Assembly (NCBI GenBank): GCA_050486285.1
Contig: JBJHCZ010000011.1
Coordinates: 1-64,000 of the forward strand
DNA from: JAITWN01 sp050486285
GTDB lineage: Bacteria; Pseudomonadota; Gammaproteobacteria; SZUA-140
Reading direction: 5' to 3'
DNA length: 64,000 nucleotides
Shown here: piece by piece, positions 1 through 7,380 of the stretch
Layout: each line of letters starts with the position of its first letter
How positions within the stretch are numbered: position 1 is the stretch's first letter
The notes under the pieces: model-generated
The model's input: only the letters and a program-made list of their open reading frames with translations
The model's database searches: none
Told to the model about the DNA's origin: nothing
Position numbers and translations under genes: made by a program

Positions 1-126
1 ACAACCCGCATCGTAGGCATTCGGCCCTCGGCTACTTGTCACCCATCAACTTCGAGAGGAAACTTTTGACCACTGAAAACAAGGCGGCTTAGGTAGTGAC
101 CCGTCCACTTAAGCGGGTCAAGCCCA
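1..126 (+). mobile_element. Right end of an IS3-family insertion sequence (truncated by window edge)
   Basis: The first 92 bases encode the C-terminus of an IS3-type transposase. Beyond the stop codon the sequence runs to a probable terminal inverted repeat that, read inward from 126, begins TGGGCTTGACCCG. A TGACCCG/CGGGTCA palindrome (97-120) lies in this end. Immediately outside, from 127, homology to a Fic protein resumes on the other strand, which places the insertion junction at about 120-127. The left end and any target duplication are outside the window. Confidence 0.75.
3..92 (+). CDS. IS3-family transposase, C-terminal fragment
   Basis: Frame 3 reads NPHRRHSALGYLSPINFE and ends at TAG 90-92 after a short basic and polar tail. 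The motif R-x-H-S-A-L-G-Y-L-S-P is the hallmark end of the DDE integrase domain (OrfB) of IS3-group transposases. Only about 29 residues are in the window, so activity cannot be judged. Confidence 0.8.
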   Translation, partial: NPHRRHSALGYLSPINFERKLLTTENKAA

Positions 127-295
127 CGGCGTCGAGCGTATGCTGCGCCTGACCGACGGCGCGATGGAGGGTATCGAGGAACCAGGCGAGCCACTCGGTG
201 ACATCCATCCCCCCCTTTTGGGTCCGTTCCAGGATGTCGTAGTAGGCCTTGCGCTCCGCATCTTCTGCGGCGAATAGGTCAGTCATTCTCCGCAA
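127..295 (-). pseudogene. Fic-family protein remnant cut by the IS element
   Basis: The minus strand from 295 encodes a short peptide containing ERKAYYDILERTQKGGMDV followed by TEWLAWFLDTLHRA, typical of the C-terminal part of DUF4172-type Fic proteins. The family match stops at DAV near 125, where the reading frame runs into the IS end and then stops. The catalytic HPFxDGNGR region is absent, so this is a non-functional internal fragment. It lies head-to-head with the intact Fic gene at 381, but its subfamily looks different, so it need not be a duplicate. Confidence 0.7.
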
Positions 296-310
296 ACTCC
301 CAACTGCGCC

Positions 311-369
311 AATTGAGTGTAAATGGGCGTCTTAATGGATGCATCTCGTAATTGGGTGTAAATGGGTGT
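311..369 (+). promoter_or_regulatory. Tandem 20-bp repeats and promoter of the fic gene
   Basis: Two near-identical 20-mers, AATTGAGTGTAAATGGGCGT (311-330) and AATTGGGTGTAAATGGGTGT (350-369), differ at two positions and start 39 bp apart, close to four helical turns. The second abuts a -10-like TAGTAT (369-374) only 6 nt before the fic ATG. This looks like a pair of operator sites overlapping the promoter. Self-regulation through the C-terminal winged helix of the Fic protein is an inference. Confidence 0.5.
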
Positions 370-380
370 AGTATTGGTTC

Positions 381-1430
381 ATGCTCAAGACCGACACCCT
401 CCAGATCACCCCGGAGATCCTGGGCCTCATCGCCAGGATTGACGAGTTCAAAGGCGCCTGGCGCGCCTTGGGCACCCTCGCGCCCGATCGCCTGTCGGCG
501 CTGCGTCGAGTGGCCACCATCGAGAGCATCGGCTCCTCCACCCGCATCGAGGGCAGCAAGCTGTCCGACCGGGAGGTGGAGCTGCTCCTGTCGAACCTGG
601 AGATCAAGTCCTTCGCCACCCGCGACGAGCAGGAAGTGGCCGGTTATGCCGAGCTGATGGACCTGGTGTTCTCATCCTGGCAGGACATTCCGATCACCGA
701 GAACCATATCAAGCAGTTGCACCAGATCCTGCTGCGCTACAGCGAGAAGGACACCTGGCATCGCGGCAACTACAAGACCAATTCGAACAGCGTCGCCGCC
801 TTCGACGAGACCGGTGCGCAGATCGGCATCATATTCCAGACGGCATCGCCCTTCGACACGCCCCGACTGATGACGGAGCTGGTGGCCTGGGTGAACCAAG
901 AGCGCGAGACGGCCCGTCTGCATCCGCTGCTGATCATTGCCTTGTGCATCGTCGTGTTCCTCGAGATCCACCCCTTCCAGGACGGCAACGGGCGACTCTC
1001 CCGCGTGCTGACTACGCTCCTGCTTCTGCAGGCCGGGTACGCCTACGTGCCGTACAGCTCTCTGGAAAGCGTGGTCGAGCAAAGCAAAGAGGCGTACTAC
1101 CTGGCCTTGCGGCAGACACAAGACACGATCCGCACGGAATCGCCAAACTGGCAACCGTGGCTGGTGTTCTTCCTGCGCTCATTGGCCGAACAGGTGCGGC
1201 GGTTGGAGAAGAAGGTCGAGCGCGAGAAGATCGTGCTGGCGGCCATGCCGGAGCTGCAGCTACAGATCGTCGAGTTCGCCCGCGAGCATGGTCGCGTCAC
1301 CATCGGTGAGGCCATCAAACTGACCGGGGCCAGCCGTAACACGCTGAAGCAGCATTTCCGGTCACTGGTCGAGCGCGGCACGCTTGATCAGCACGGCAGT
1401 GGTCGGGGAGTCTGGTACGGCCTGCGCTGA
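381..1430 (+). CDS. Fic-family protein with C-terminal winged-helix domain
   Basis: A 349-residue Fic protein, probably an AMP- or nucleotide-transferase acting on a protein target. The catalytic motif HPFQDGNGRLSR is at residues 197-208. The N-terminal segment SSTRIEGS (52-59) fits the inhibitory (S/T)xxxE(G/N) motif, as in class II self-inhibited Fic enzymes. The last ~60 residues (TIGEAIKLTGASRNTLKQHF) form a likely winged helix-turn-helix. There is no Shine-Dalgarno sequence before the ATG and a -10-like box ends 6 nt upstream, so the mRNA may be leaderless. No antitoxin-like partner is adjacent. Confidence 0.9.
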   Translation: MLKTDTLQITPEILGLIARIDEFKGAWRALGTLAPDRLSALRRVATIESIGSSTRIEGSKLSDREVELLLSNLEIKSFATRDEQEVAGYAELMDLVFSSWQDIPITENHIKQLHQILLRYSEKDTWHRGNYKTNSNSVAAFDETGAQIGIIFQTASPFDTPRLMTELVAWVNQERETARLHPLLIIALCIVVFLEIHPFQDGNGRLSRVLTTLLLLQAGYAYVPYSSLESVVEQSKEAYYLALRQTQDTIRTESPNWQPWLVFFLRSLAEQVRRLEKKVEREKIVLAAMPELQLQIVEFAREHGRVTIGEAIKLTGASRNTLKQHFRSLVERGTLDQHGSGRGVWYGLR

Positions 1431-1496
1431 GGACTGCGGGACGCGGGTTCGATTCCGTACTTTCAATAGTCGTTTGATGAGGGGTACCATCCCACC
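1431..1496 (+). other. Possible tRNA/tmRNA 3'-end remnant (attachment-site-like)
   Basis: GGACGCGGGTTCGATTCC resembles the T-arm and 3' part of a tRNA or tmRNA gene. About 30 bp later comes CCATCCCACCACCA, resembling an acceptor end with CCA, and then a strong terminator. The T-stem is not complete and no 5' part of an RNA gene is present, so it cannot be a functional RNA here. It could be a degraded attachment site of an island that carries the Fic/IS region. This is inference from short matches. Confidence 0.3.
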
Positions 1497-1506
1497 ACCA
1501 ATATCG

Positions 1507-1537
1507 AAACCCCGACCGTTCCCGGCTGGGGTTTTTT
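1507..1537 (+). terminator. Rho-independent terminator
   Basis: AAACCCC (1507-1513) and GGGGTTT (1528-1534) form a hairpin whose inner part also pairs CCG with CGG, followed by a run of T to 1537. It would end transcription from fic or from the RNA gene whose 3' end is suspected just upstream. Confidence 0.7.
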
Positions 1538-1683
1538 CTTGCCCGATCGCACAGGTTCCCGCGTGAGGATGCGCGCGGACGAATCAAGCGGTTGAATTGC
1601 AGTATTGGCTCCCGAAACCGACTAACTGCTGCTAACCGTGCGACCTGTGGCGCCGCACTACGCCTTACTTTCGCTCCTATTTA

Positions 1684-1708
1684 ATGTTACGGTCGTTACA
1701 TTTATAAT
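1684..1708 (+). promoter_or_regulatory. chrB promoter with overlapping palindromic operator
   Basis: ATGTTACG-GT-CGTTACAT (1684-1701) is an 8-2-8 inverted repeat with one mismatched pair. It sits just upstream of a perfect -10 box TATAAT (1703-1708). The start codon at 1715 is 6 nt after the -10, so transcription should start at or next to the A of the ATG. The palindrome is well placed to block RNA polymerase and is the obvious candidate site for the ChrB-type regulator that follows. Confidence 0.6.
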
Positions 1709-1714
1709 GGCGCC

Positions 1715-2257
1715 ATGAACACATCCACCTGGTTACTCCTCACCTATAAAGTCCCCGCCGAACCGGCCAGGAAGCGGGTTGCGCTTTGGCGTCGCCTCAA
1801 GGGCATGGGGGCCGTCTACCTGCAGAACGGCGTCTGTCTGCTACCCAAGACCGACGACCACACCCGGCGTCTCAAGATGATCGAGAACGAGATCGAAGAG
1901 ATGGCGGGCGAATCTGTCCTGCTGGAGACGGTGGCGCTGGATCAGGCACAGGAGCACAAGGTCGTCAGCCGCTTCAAGGCGGACCGCGACGAGGAGTACG
2001 TCGAGTTTCTGGACAAGTGCAAAGACTTCGAAGCCGAGATCGCCAGGGAGACGGCGGCCAGTCACTTCACCTACGCCGAACTCGAAGAGAACGACGTCGA
2101 TCTGAAAAAGCTCCAGTCCTGGCTGGAGAAGATCCGCAAGCTCGATTTCTACGGTGCGTCCCTGGCAGATGAAGCCGTGCAGCGCCTGCAGGCGTGCGAA
2201 GCGCTGCTCGATGCCTATGCCCAGCGGGTGTTCGACGCCCACGACGAAAACCAATAG
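1715..2257 (+). CDS. chrB: ChrB N-terminal-domain protein (chromate-responsive regulator type)
   Basis: This 180-residue protein matches the N-terminal domain of ChrB, seen in STWLLLTYKVPAEPARKRVA and the following LWRRLKGMGAVYLQNGVCLLP. Full-length ChrB is about 300 residues, so this is the N-domain-only form. The C-terminal half is helical and charged. ChrB-type proteins act as cytoplasmic regulators of chromate-resistance operons. The downstream MFS and TauE/SafE genes run in the same direction and support an oxyanion-resistance operon. Lack of a leader and of a Shine-Dalgarno sequence is unusual. No chrA is present in the window, so the substrate is inferred. Confidence 0.8.
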   Translation: MNTSTWLLLTYKVPAEPARKRVALWRRLKGMGAVYLQNGVCLLPKTDDHTRRLKMIENEIEEMAGESVLLETVALDQAQEHKVVSRFKADRDEEYVEFLDKCKDFEAEIARETAASHFTYAELEENDVDLKKLQSWLEKIRKLDFYGASLADEAVQRLQACEALLDAYAQRVFDAHDENQ

Positions 2258-2287
2258 TCCCCAACACTCACTCTGCGGAAGCACGCC

Positions 2288-2404
2288 ATGAAACTCACCA
2301 TCCTCACTTACAACACACGCTTTGCCGGCCGCGACGGCAGCGATGCGCGCCGCGTCCAGGCACACAACGGCATGCGCGATTTTCTGACCGAGGTAGCAAG
2401 GTGA
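2288..2404 (+). pseudogene. 38-codon ORF, N-terminal remnant of an endonuclease/exonuclease/phosphatase-like protein
   Basis: The ATG at 2288 opens a 38-residue ORF beginning MKLTILTYNTRFAGRDGSD, which resembles the first strand of the EEP (exonuclease-endonuclease-phosphatase) superfamily. The family needs about 250 residues and the similarity stops within 25, so this is a deletion remnant. Its TGA (2402-2404) overlaps the GTG start of the MFS gene (2401-2403), so it could still serve as a translated leader that couples MFS translation to upstream ribosomes. Confidence 0.5.
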
Positions 2405-3657
2405 GCAAAAGGAACGAATCCGCCACCACGGATGCGGACGATACGCAACAGCCCAGGCGCTGGCTGAACCGCACCGTCGCCGGCGCCGGCATCACCAGCG
2501 CGCTCGGCGATTTCTGCTACGAGACCACCACCGTGATCCTGCCCGGTTTTCTGGCCGTGCTCGGCATCCCGGCGGCGGCGCTCGGGCTCATCGAGGGGAT
2601 CGCGGATGCGGTAGCGAGCTTCACCAAGATGGGCTCGGGCTACATCGCCGACAAACTCGGCCATCGCAAGCTGCTGGTGCTGGTCGGTTACGGGCTGACG
2701 CCGCTCGGGCAGGCCATGATCGCGCTCGCGGTCGGCTGGCCGCTGATCCTGCTCGGGCGCATGGTGTCCTGGTTTGGCAAGGGTCTGCGCGGGCCGCTGC
2801 GCGACGCCATCGTGATCCAGTCGGTCCACCCGGCGACGCGCGGGCGCGCCTTCGGCTTTCATCGCGCGGCGGATACCGTCGGCGCGGTGCTCGGCCCGCT
2901 GCTCGGGGTGGCCTTGCTCGGGCTGGCGCAGGGCTGGCACTGGGAGGACGACGCCGGTCCCTTCCGCTTCGTGCTGTGGCTGTCGCTGATCCCCGGCGTG
3001 CTGGCCGTGGCGGCCTTCCTGATTCTGGTGCAGGACCCGCAGCATTCGCCGAATCCGGCGCTGAAGTTCTTCGGCTCGCTGCGCGAGCTGCCGGCGCGCT
3101 TCAAGCGTTATCTCGGCGCCGTCGGCCTGTTCGGGATCGGCGATTTCTCCCATGCGCTGCTGATCCTGGCCGCCACCACGCTGCTCACGCCCGGCATGGG
3201 TGTGGTGCAGGCCGCGCAGGTCGCCGGGCTGTTGTACGTCTGGCGCAACGTCGTGCAGGTGGCCGCGTCCTGGCCCGTGGGTTGGCTGGCCGACCGCGTC
3301 GGCCATCTGCCCGTGCTGCTGGCGGGCTATGCCCTGGGCGCAACGACAGCGGCGCTGACGGCATTGGCCTTCTGGTTCGGCATCGACAGCATTCTGCTGC
3401 TGGCGGGCATCTTCTGCATCGCCGGCTTGTATGTGGCCGTGCAGGAGGCGCTGGAATCCACGGTGACGGCGGACATGGTGCAGGGCGAGACGCTGACCCT
3501 GAGTATCGGTGCACTGGGCACGGTCAACGGTGTTGCGAAATTCATTTCCAGCGCCACGGTCGGCGTGGTGTGGACGGTCGTCTCGCCGACGCTGGCCTTC
3601 GCGCTCGCTGCCACCTTCATGCTGGCCGGCACCCTTGCAATGCAACGCGCGAGGTAA
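2401..3657 (+). CDS. MFS transporter in ChrB operon
   Basis: A 418-residue multi-pass major facilitator protein. The segment SWFGKGLRGPLRDAI lies in the usual MFS loop 2-3 region, and hydrophobic segments occur throughout. I chose GTG 2401 because GAGG lies 9 nt upstream and residues before it come from the remnant ORF frame; the ORF is open further upstream, to 2194, without family similarity. It is likely an inner-membrane exporter. Its position between chrB and a TauE/SafE gene suggests chromate or a sulfur oxyanion, but the substrate cannot be read from the sequence. Confidence 0.8.
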   Translation: MSKRNESATTDADDTQQPRRWLNRTVAGAGITSALGDFCYETTTVILPGFLAVLGIPAAALGLIEGIADAVASFTKMGSGYIADKLGHRKLLVLVGYGLTPLGQAMIALAVGWPLILLGRMVSWFGKGLRGPLRDAIVIQSVHPATRGRAFGFHRAADTVGAVLGPLLGVALLGLAQGWHWEDDAGPFRFVLWLSLIPGVLAVAAFLILVQDPQHSPNPALKFFGSLRELPARFKRYLGAVGLFGIGDFSHALLILAATTLLTPGMGVVQAAQVAGLLYVWRNVVQVAASWPVGWLADRVGHLPVLLAGYALGATTAALTALAFWFGIDSILLLAGIFCIAGLYVAVQEALESTVTADMVQGETLTLSIGALGTVNGVAKFISSATVGVVWTVVSPTLAFALAATFMLAGTLAMQRAR

Positions 3658-3664
3658 CCACAGG

Positions 3665-4411
3665 GTGGAGTTGACGACATCCGCGTTATTGATCTTCTGC
3701 CTGAGCCTGGCGCTGATCGCCATGTTGTATGGCAGCGTCGGCCAGGCCGGTGCATCAGGCTTCGTTGCCCTGTTGGCGCTGTTCAGTTTTGCGCCCGACA
3801 TTATCAAGCCCACGGCATTGGTGCTCAATGTGCTGGTATCCAGCGTGGTGGCGCTGCGCTTTGCCCGATCCGGTCATTTCTCATGGCCGTTGCTGCGACC
3901 GTTCCTGATCGCCTCGATGCCCGCCGCGCTCGTCGGCGGCTACCTGACCTTGCCTCCAGGCGTCTTCAATACATTGCTGGGGATTCTCCTGCTGGTTGCA
4001 GGCGCACCCTTCTTCCTTCGCAAGGTCCCGACCCCTACCAAAGTGGTCAGTCCCCCGCTAATCCTTGCGTTGCTGGCAGGTGGCGTCATTGGTCTCGTAT
4101 CAGGGCTGACCGGCATGGGCGGGGGCGTACTGTTGGCGCCACTGCTCATCTACTGCCAATGGGCAAAGGCCCAGGCCACTGCTGCGGCATCTGCGGTGTT
4201 CATCCTGCTCAACTCGATCATGGCACTGCTTGGACACCTGAGCGTCGTCGATCAACTGCCGCCCCATCTTGCCTGGTTCGCGCTGGCGGCAGTCATCGGC
4301 GGTGTCATTGGGGCGCGATTGGGCAGCAGCTACCTGTCCGCCGCCACGATTCATCGCATTCTGGGTGGAACGCTGCTGATCGCAGGGATCAAGTTGGTGT
4401 GGCCAGCCTGA
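3665..4411 (+). CDS. TauE/SafE-family sulfite/anion exporter
   Basis: A 248-residue integral membrane protein with two related halves, each rich in GxxG patterns (YGSVGQAGASGFVALLALF and SGLTGMGGGVLLAPLL). These are the signature of the TauE/SafE (DUF81) family that exports sulfite, sulfonates or related anions. GTG 3665 is the likely start, 7 nt after the MFS stop; TTG 3671 is an alternative. The open frame reaches back to 3509, but that part overlaps the MFS gene. It is the third gene of the chrB operon. Confidence 0.85.
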   Translation: MELTTSALLIFCLSLALIAMLYGSVGQAGASGFVALLALFSFAPDIIKPTALVLNVLVSSVVALRFARSGHFSWPLLRPFLIASMPAALVGGYLTLPPGVFNTLLGILLLVAGAPFFLRKVPTPTKVVSPPLILALLAGGVIGLVSGLTGMGGGVLLAPLLIYCQWAKAQATAAASAVFILLNSIMALLGHLSVVDQLPPHLAWFALAAVIGGVIGARLGSSYLSAATIHRILGGTLLIAGIKLVWPA

Positions 4412-4461
4412 TGCCAGCATCGTGGACTGCGCCCGGCTGATGGCAGTGTCTCAGACTTGAT

Positions 4462-4869
4462 TCAGCTACTTTCCTCAGGGGCCCTGCGAAACCTGATCAG
4501 CTTTCGCCGGCTGCGTTTGTCCGGCCGCTGCGCCGGTGCCGGTGATCGCCCACCGTGCAGCCGCCGTTCCTCGGCCGCCTGTTCCCGCTGCTGCCGACTC
4601 TCGTCGGTCTCGCGATAGAGCCGCTGCGCCTCCGGCGCCGGACCGCGACGCTCGCTCAGGCCCTCGACGATGATCGTATAGTCGATCCTGCTGCGCGTGA
4701 TCTGCAGGACATCCCCTGCATGCAGCAGGCGCGAGGCCTTCACGCGCTGACCGTTGACCTGCACCCTGCCGCCGCTGACGGCCGCGCTCGCGAGCGTGCG
4801 CGTCCTGTAGAATCGCGCCGCCCACAGCCATTTGTCGATGCGCGCGCCTTCCGCCCTGCTTTCCACCAT
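4462..4869 (-). CDS. hslR: Ribosome-associated heat-shock protein Hsp15 (S4 domain)
   Basis: A 135-residue basic protein whose N-terminal half is an S4 RNA-binding domain (RIDKWLWAARFYRTRTLA, then GGRVQVNGQRVKASRLLHAG). The tail is rich in Arg, Glu and Gln. Hsp15 binds 50S subunits carrying a stalled nascent chain. The length matches the family (about 130). ATG 4869 is preferred; GTG one codon earlier is possible, with GAGGAG about 12-15 nt upstream. It is transcribed divergently from the mutarotase gene. Confidence 0.9.
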   Translation of the reverse strand: MVESRAEGARIDKWLWAARFYRTRTLASAAVSGGRVQVNGQRVKASRLLHAGDVLQITRSRIDYTIIVEGLSERRGPAPEAQRLYRETDESRQQREQAAEERRLHGGRSPAPAQRPDKRSRRKLIRFRRAPEESS

Positions 4870-5000
4870 CACGATATTTTCCGTCTCCTCATCCTGTGAG
4901 TTAGGATACCGCCATGTTCCGCCGGCGTGCATCCACTCACTCTGATCGGGGGATCCCCTCCGCCCGATGACTACCGGACCATTACTAAGGAATGGATCTC

Positions 5001-5909
5001 ATGACCACGCTCAAAGACCTCAATCACCGCCACTCCCTCGGCGAGCAACTCCGCTTCCGGGAGGACGCGGGCGGCCTGATCGTCGCGGAGATCGATACCC
5101 CGCAGGCCATCGCCTCGCTCTGCCTGCAGGGCGCGCACCTGATGACATGGCAACCGCGGACGCAGGCCGAGCCGGTGATCTGGCTGTCGAAGCTCGCGAA
5201 GCTCATACCTGGTAAATCGATCCGCGGCGGTGTGCCGGTGTGCTGGCCGTGGTTCGGACCGCACGCTACGAACGACAAACTGCCCGGTCACGGTTTCGCC
5301 CGCACCGTGCCGTGGGAGCTCAGCGCAACGCGCATGACGGACGACGGCGCGATCGAAATCACGCTGGCGCTCGCCGGTAACGAACAGACGCGCGCGCAGT
5401 TTCCGCAGCGGGTCCGGGCCGGGTTGCGGATCACGGTCGGCGCGACGCTCCAGGCGGCGTTGACCACGGTCAACGAGGATGACCGGGACGTGACGATCGG
5501 CGAGGCGCTGCATACCTATTTCCGCATCGGCGACATCGCAGCGGCGCGCGTGCGTGGGCTTGAAGGCTGCGCGTATCTCGACAAGGTCGATGACGGTGTG
5601 CGCAAGCATCATTCCGGAGCAATCACCTTCACAGGTGAGACAGATCGCATCTATATCAACACCGATACAAAGTGCGTGATCGAAGACGACCGCCTGCGTC
5701 GCCGCATCCGCATCGAAAAATCGGGCAGCCGCTCGACCGTGGTGTGGACCCCGTGGGCCGCGAAGGCCGACAAGATGGGCGACTTCGGCCCCGACGGCTG
5801 GCGAGGCATGGTGTGTGTCGAGAGCGCGAATGCGGCGGAGAACGTGGTAACGATCAAGCCCGGCGACCGCCATACGCTGGCGGTGGAGTACCAAGCGGAA
5901 GCCCTGTAA
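5001..5909 (+). CDS. yeaD: D-hexose-6-phosphate mutarotase (aldose-1-epimerase-like)
   Basis: 302 residues matching the YeaD-type galactose-mutarotase-like fold. Visible markers are GGVPVCWPWFGPH near residue 75, HGFARTVPWEL near 97, and a C-terminal VVWTPW...MGDFGPDGWRGM region with the conserved VE. It would interconvert the anomers of glucose-6-phosphate or related sugars in the cytoplasm. AAGGA at 4986-4990 is correctly spaced for ATG 5001, so that start is preferred over ATG 4992. The first element of a repeat begins 3 nt after the stop. Confidence 0.88.
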   Translation: MTTLKDLNHRHSLGEQLRFREDAGGLIVAEIDTPQAIASLCLQGAHLMTWQPRTQAEPVIWLSKLAKLIPGKSIRGGVPVCWPWFGPHATNDKLPGHGFARTVPWELSATRMTDDGAIEITLALAGNEQTRAQFPQRVRAGLRITVGATLQAALTTVNEDDRDVTIGEALHTYFRIGDIAAARVRGLEGCAYLDKVDDGVRKHHSGAITFTGETDRIYINTDTKCVIEDDRLRRRIRIEKSGSRSTVVWTPWAAKADKMGDFGPDGWRGMVCVESANAAENVVTIKPGDRHTLAVEYQAEAL

Positions 5910-5911
5910 CC

Positions 5912-6152
5912 GGGTCGGACCACGGCAAGCTACTGATTTATCACATCCTCAAGAAAATGGGCGCGCACCAGTTTGCCGAAATTCCGCTCGATCGTCTTTT
6001 TCAGGGTCAGAATTGACTCTTGCGGCAGCACCGGCACAGACAGCCATGCTCGACAGCGATTTTCACCCCTGAAAATCGCTCGGGAGGCTGGTTTCAAGCC
6101 GAAAATTCTGTTTCCTTCAATTTAATTACAATGAGTTACCGTGGTCCGACCC
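5912..6152 (+). repeat. MITE-like element, copy 1 (241 bp, downstream of arsJ)
   Basis: The left end GGGTCGGACCACGGCAAG and right end TACCGTGGTCCGACCC are inverted repeats. Inside is an AT-richer body with GATTTTCACCCCTGAAAATC. The same ends and a recognisable body recur in direct orientation at 7368-7610. No transposase ORF is present, so this is a non-autonomous element. The last codons and TAA of arsJ (6136-6138) lie within the right end. Confidence 0.8.
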
Positions 6153-7380
6153 GGAATCGCTCCTGCACAATCGCCGGCCGATTTGGCAAGGCCAGCGTCA
6201 CCGTCCAGCAGATCGCGAGCATCACCGCCGACCCGATCAGCACCCACGCAAGCCCGCCCCACTGATACAGCAGCCCCGACAGCAGCGTGCCGAGGAAGCG
6301 CCCCGACGCGTTCGCCGCGTAGTAGAAGCCGACGTCCTCGGCCGCCTTCTCCGAGCCGGCATAGGCGAGGATCAGATAGGAATGCACCGACGAGTTGATC
6401 GCGAACACAATGCCGAACAGGCCGAGGCCGGCGACGACGATCCAGACCAGGTGATCGACGTCGGCGATGACCGGCACCGCGAGCGCGGCCGGGATCAGCG
6501 CGAGTACCGCCGACCAGCGCCGCGCGGCAGGGACTTCACGGCTCAGGCCGTCGGGGCTGTGGCGCACCAGCGCGGGCGCGATTGCCTGCACCGCGCCATA
6601 GCCGATCGTCCACAGCGCCATGAAGGCGCCGACCATCGCGAAGGTCCAGCCCGACGCATAGAGGAACACCGGCACGCCGACGACGAACCACACATCGCGC
6701 GCGCCGAACAATGCGACGCGCGCAGCGGCGAGCAGGTTGATGCCGCGATGCTTCGCGAACAGCTCACGCGCCGAGCGCGAGGCGGCGCCCCGACCGAGGT
6801 TCGGCGGCAACAGCGCAACGACGCCGATCAGCACAAACAACAGCAGCGCCGCCATCACCCACAATGCGACCTGAAAACCCAGCGCCTGCAGCAGCACGCC
6901 GCCGATAAAAAAACCGGCGCCCTTCATCGCGTTCTTGCTGCCGGTGAAGAACGCGACCCAGCGAAACAGCTGTCCCGAGGCTTCGCCGGCGGTCAGCTTG
7001 ATCGCCGACTTGCTCGCGGTCTTGGTCAGGTCCTTGGCAACGCCGCAGATGCCCTGGGCAAGTACGACCCACGCCACCGACAACGCCGCCGCCCAGGTCG
7101 GGGACAACGCCGAGAGCAGCAGGAAACCGGCGATCTGCAGGCTCAGGCCGGTCGCCAGCATGCGCGAGATCCCGAAGCGCGTCGCCAGCCAGCCGCCGAC
7201 CAGATTCGCGACGATGCCCGCCGCCTCGTAGAGCAGAAACAGCAGCGCGAGCGTGAACGGCGAGTAACCGAGCTGGTAGAAATGCAGCAGCACCAGCATG
7301 CGCAGCGCGCCGTCGGTCAGCGTGAATCCCCAGTACGAGGCGGTGACGATCGCGTATGGTCTCAACTGGGGTCGGACCAC
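6136..7380 (-). CDS. arsJ: Organoarsenical efflux MFS transporter ArsJ
   Basis: 414 residues, 12-segment MFS. The regions TASYWGFTLTDGALRMLVLL, KTASKSAIKL and FFTGSKNAMKGAGFFIGG are characteristic of ArsJ, which exports 1-arseno-3-phosphoglycerate. The usual partner, a GAPDH-type enzyme that makes this ester, is not in the window. The GTG at 7380 lies inside the flanking repeat; TTG 7365 is an alternative that gives the family-like N-terminus LRPYAIVTASYWG. The C-terminal VGPR and the stop come from the other repeat copy. There is no clear Shine-Dalgarno sequence. Confidence 0.85.
   Translation of the reverse strand: MVRPQLRPYAIVTASYWGFTLTDGALRMLVLLHFYQLGYSPFTLALLFLLYEAAGIVANLVGGWLATRFGISRMLATGLSLQIAGFLLLSALSPTWAAALSVAWVVLAQGICGVAKDLTKTASKSAIKLTAGEASGQLFRWVAFFTGSKNAMKGAGFFIGGVLLQALGFQVALWVMAALLLFVLIGVVALLPPNLGRGAASRSARELFAKHRGINLLAAARVALFGARDVWFVVGVPVFLYASGWTFAMVGAFMALWTIGYGAVQAIAPALVRHSPDGLSREVPAARRWSAVLALIPAALAVPVIADVDHLVWIVVAGLGLFGIVFAINSSVHSYLILAYAGSEKAAEDVGFYYAANASGRFLGTLLSGLLYQWGGLAWVLIGSAVMLAICWTVTLALPNRPAIVQERFRVGPR

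Noticed and set aside
381..1430. Fic as part of a toxin-antitoxin pair
   Set aside because: No small antitoxin ORF precedes or follows it, and the inhibitory motif is inside the protein itself.
2308..3828. 506-codon minus-strand open frame opposite the MFS gene
   Set aside because: Antisense shadow, Gln/Arg/His-rich, no recognisable fold; the plus strand gives a clear MFS protein.
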